From: Perognathus longimembris pacificus
Lineage: Eukaryota; Chordata; Mammalia; Rodentia; Heteromyidae
Direction: 5' to 3'
Assembly (NCBI RefSeq): GCF_023159225.1
Contig: NC_063170.1
Span: 60,495,708 to 60,559,707 of the forward strand
Length of the DNA: 64,000 bases
The notes below the pieces were generated by a model. That model ran no database searches. It was not told the origin of the DNA and saw nothing but the letters and a program-made list of their open reading frames with translations. Of this stretch, positions 63,717 through 64,000 are shown in pieces. A program made the position numbers and the translations under genes. Position 1 is the stretch's first letter. Each line of letters opens with the position of its first letter.

Positions 63717-64000
63717 AAACAAGAACCTATCAACCCAAAAACCCAAACTCCCTTAAGTACTGCTAACATTTTCAATAAATGACCACCATTTTCAAGTTTG
63801 AAACTAAAGTTTGTTCACATTTTTATGACTGATAAATCAGGTTGTAGAGTCATGTTTCCCACCAAAATAATACTGTCATGTGCAAGTGAAAGTTAATATA
63901 AAGGACATCATGTATCCACATCTACTGATAGGCAATATACTTCGGATGTACTTGTGTACCAATATATATTACAACATTATACTAAGCAATGCACATATAT

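Larger units (their letters stand above)
40966..64000 (-). other. PDZRN3: Region upstream of the short-isoform promoter (probably long-isoform intron)
   Basis: About 23 kb without a recognised exon. It holds SINEs, microsatellites and possible regulatory blocks. It is assigned as an intron of the long isoform because the exons for RING through the first half of PDZ1 are missing from the window. Confidence 0.6.

Overview
The window is mammalian nuclear DNA that carries the 3' half of PDZRN3 (LNX3, PDZ-domain-containing RING-finger protein 3) on the minus strand. Seven consecutive coding exons were rebuilt by eye from the terminal exon (1984-3588) back to the exon that starts inside PDZ1 (20259-20506). 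All have AG/GT boundaries, and their phases agree. An eighth exon at 40515-40583 encodes a separate N-terminus beginning MGCSLC and splices in phase into 20506. I read it as the first coding exon of a short PDZRN3 isoform that lacks the RING, the TRAF-type zinc fingers and the first half of PDZ1. The exons for that N-terminal half of the long isoform were not found and should lie beyond 64000. Together the eight exons give an uninterrupted frame of 796 codons plus TAA.

The dispersed repeats suggest a rodent. There are about twenty SINE copies or fragments. Most have a 7SL-derived (B1/Alu-like) head fused to a tRNA-like tail, and three have an ID-like tRNA head on the same tail. Several have perfect 9-14 bp target-site duplications. 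From memory this combination fits geomyoid rodents (kangaroo rats, pocket mice), but I could not check that. A 3' piece of a LINE-1 and many (CA)n tracts are also present.

Layout: 1-950 is sequence downstream of the gene. 950-1983 is the 3' UTR, with two candidate poly(A) signals and two Pumilio-type motifs. 1984-3588 is a very GC- and CpG-rich terminal exon. 3589-20258 holds the short internal exons separated by introns. 20507-40514 is the intron between the short-isoform first exon and PDZ1. 40584-40960 is its probable 5' UTR and TATA-type promoter. 40960-64000 lies upstream of that promoter and is probably intronic for the long isoform. Several repeat-poor, homeodomain-motif-rich blocks in the large introns look like conserved enhancers.

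The observations most worth checking are the alternative lipid-anchor-type first exon and its promoter, an unexplained open exon-like segment between exons 8 and 9 (5394-5617), Gly and Gln expansions in the terminal exon, the modular SINE families, and the candidate enhancers. No bacterial, viral or CRISPR-like system was seen.
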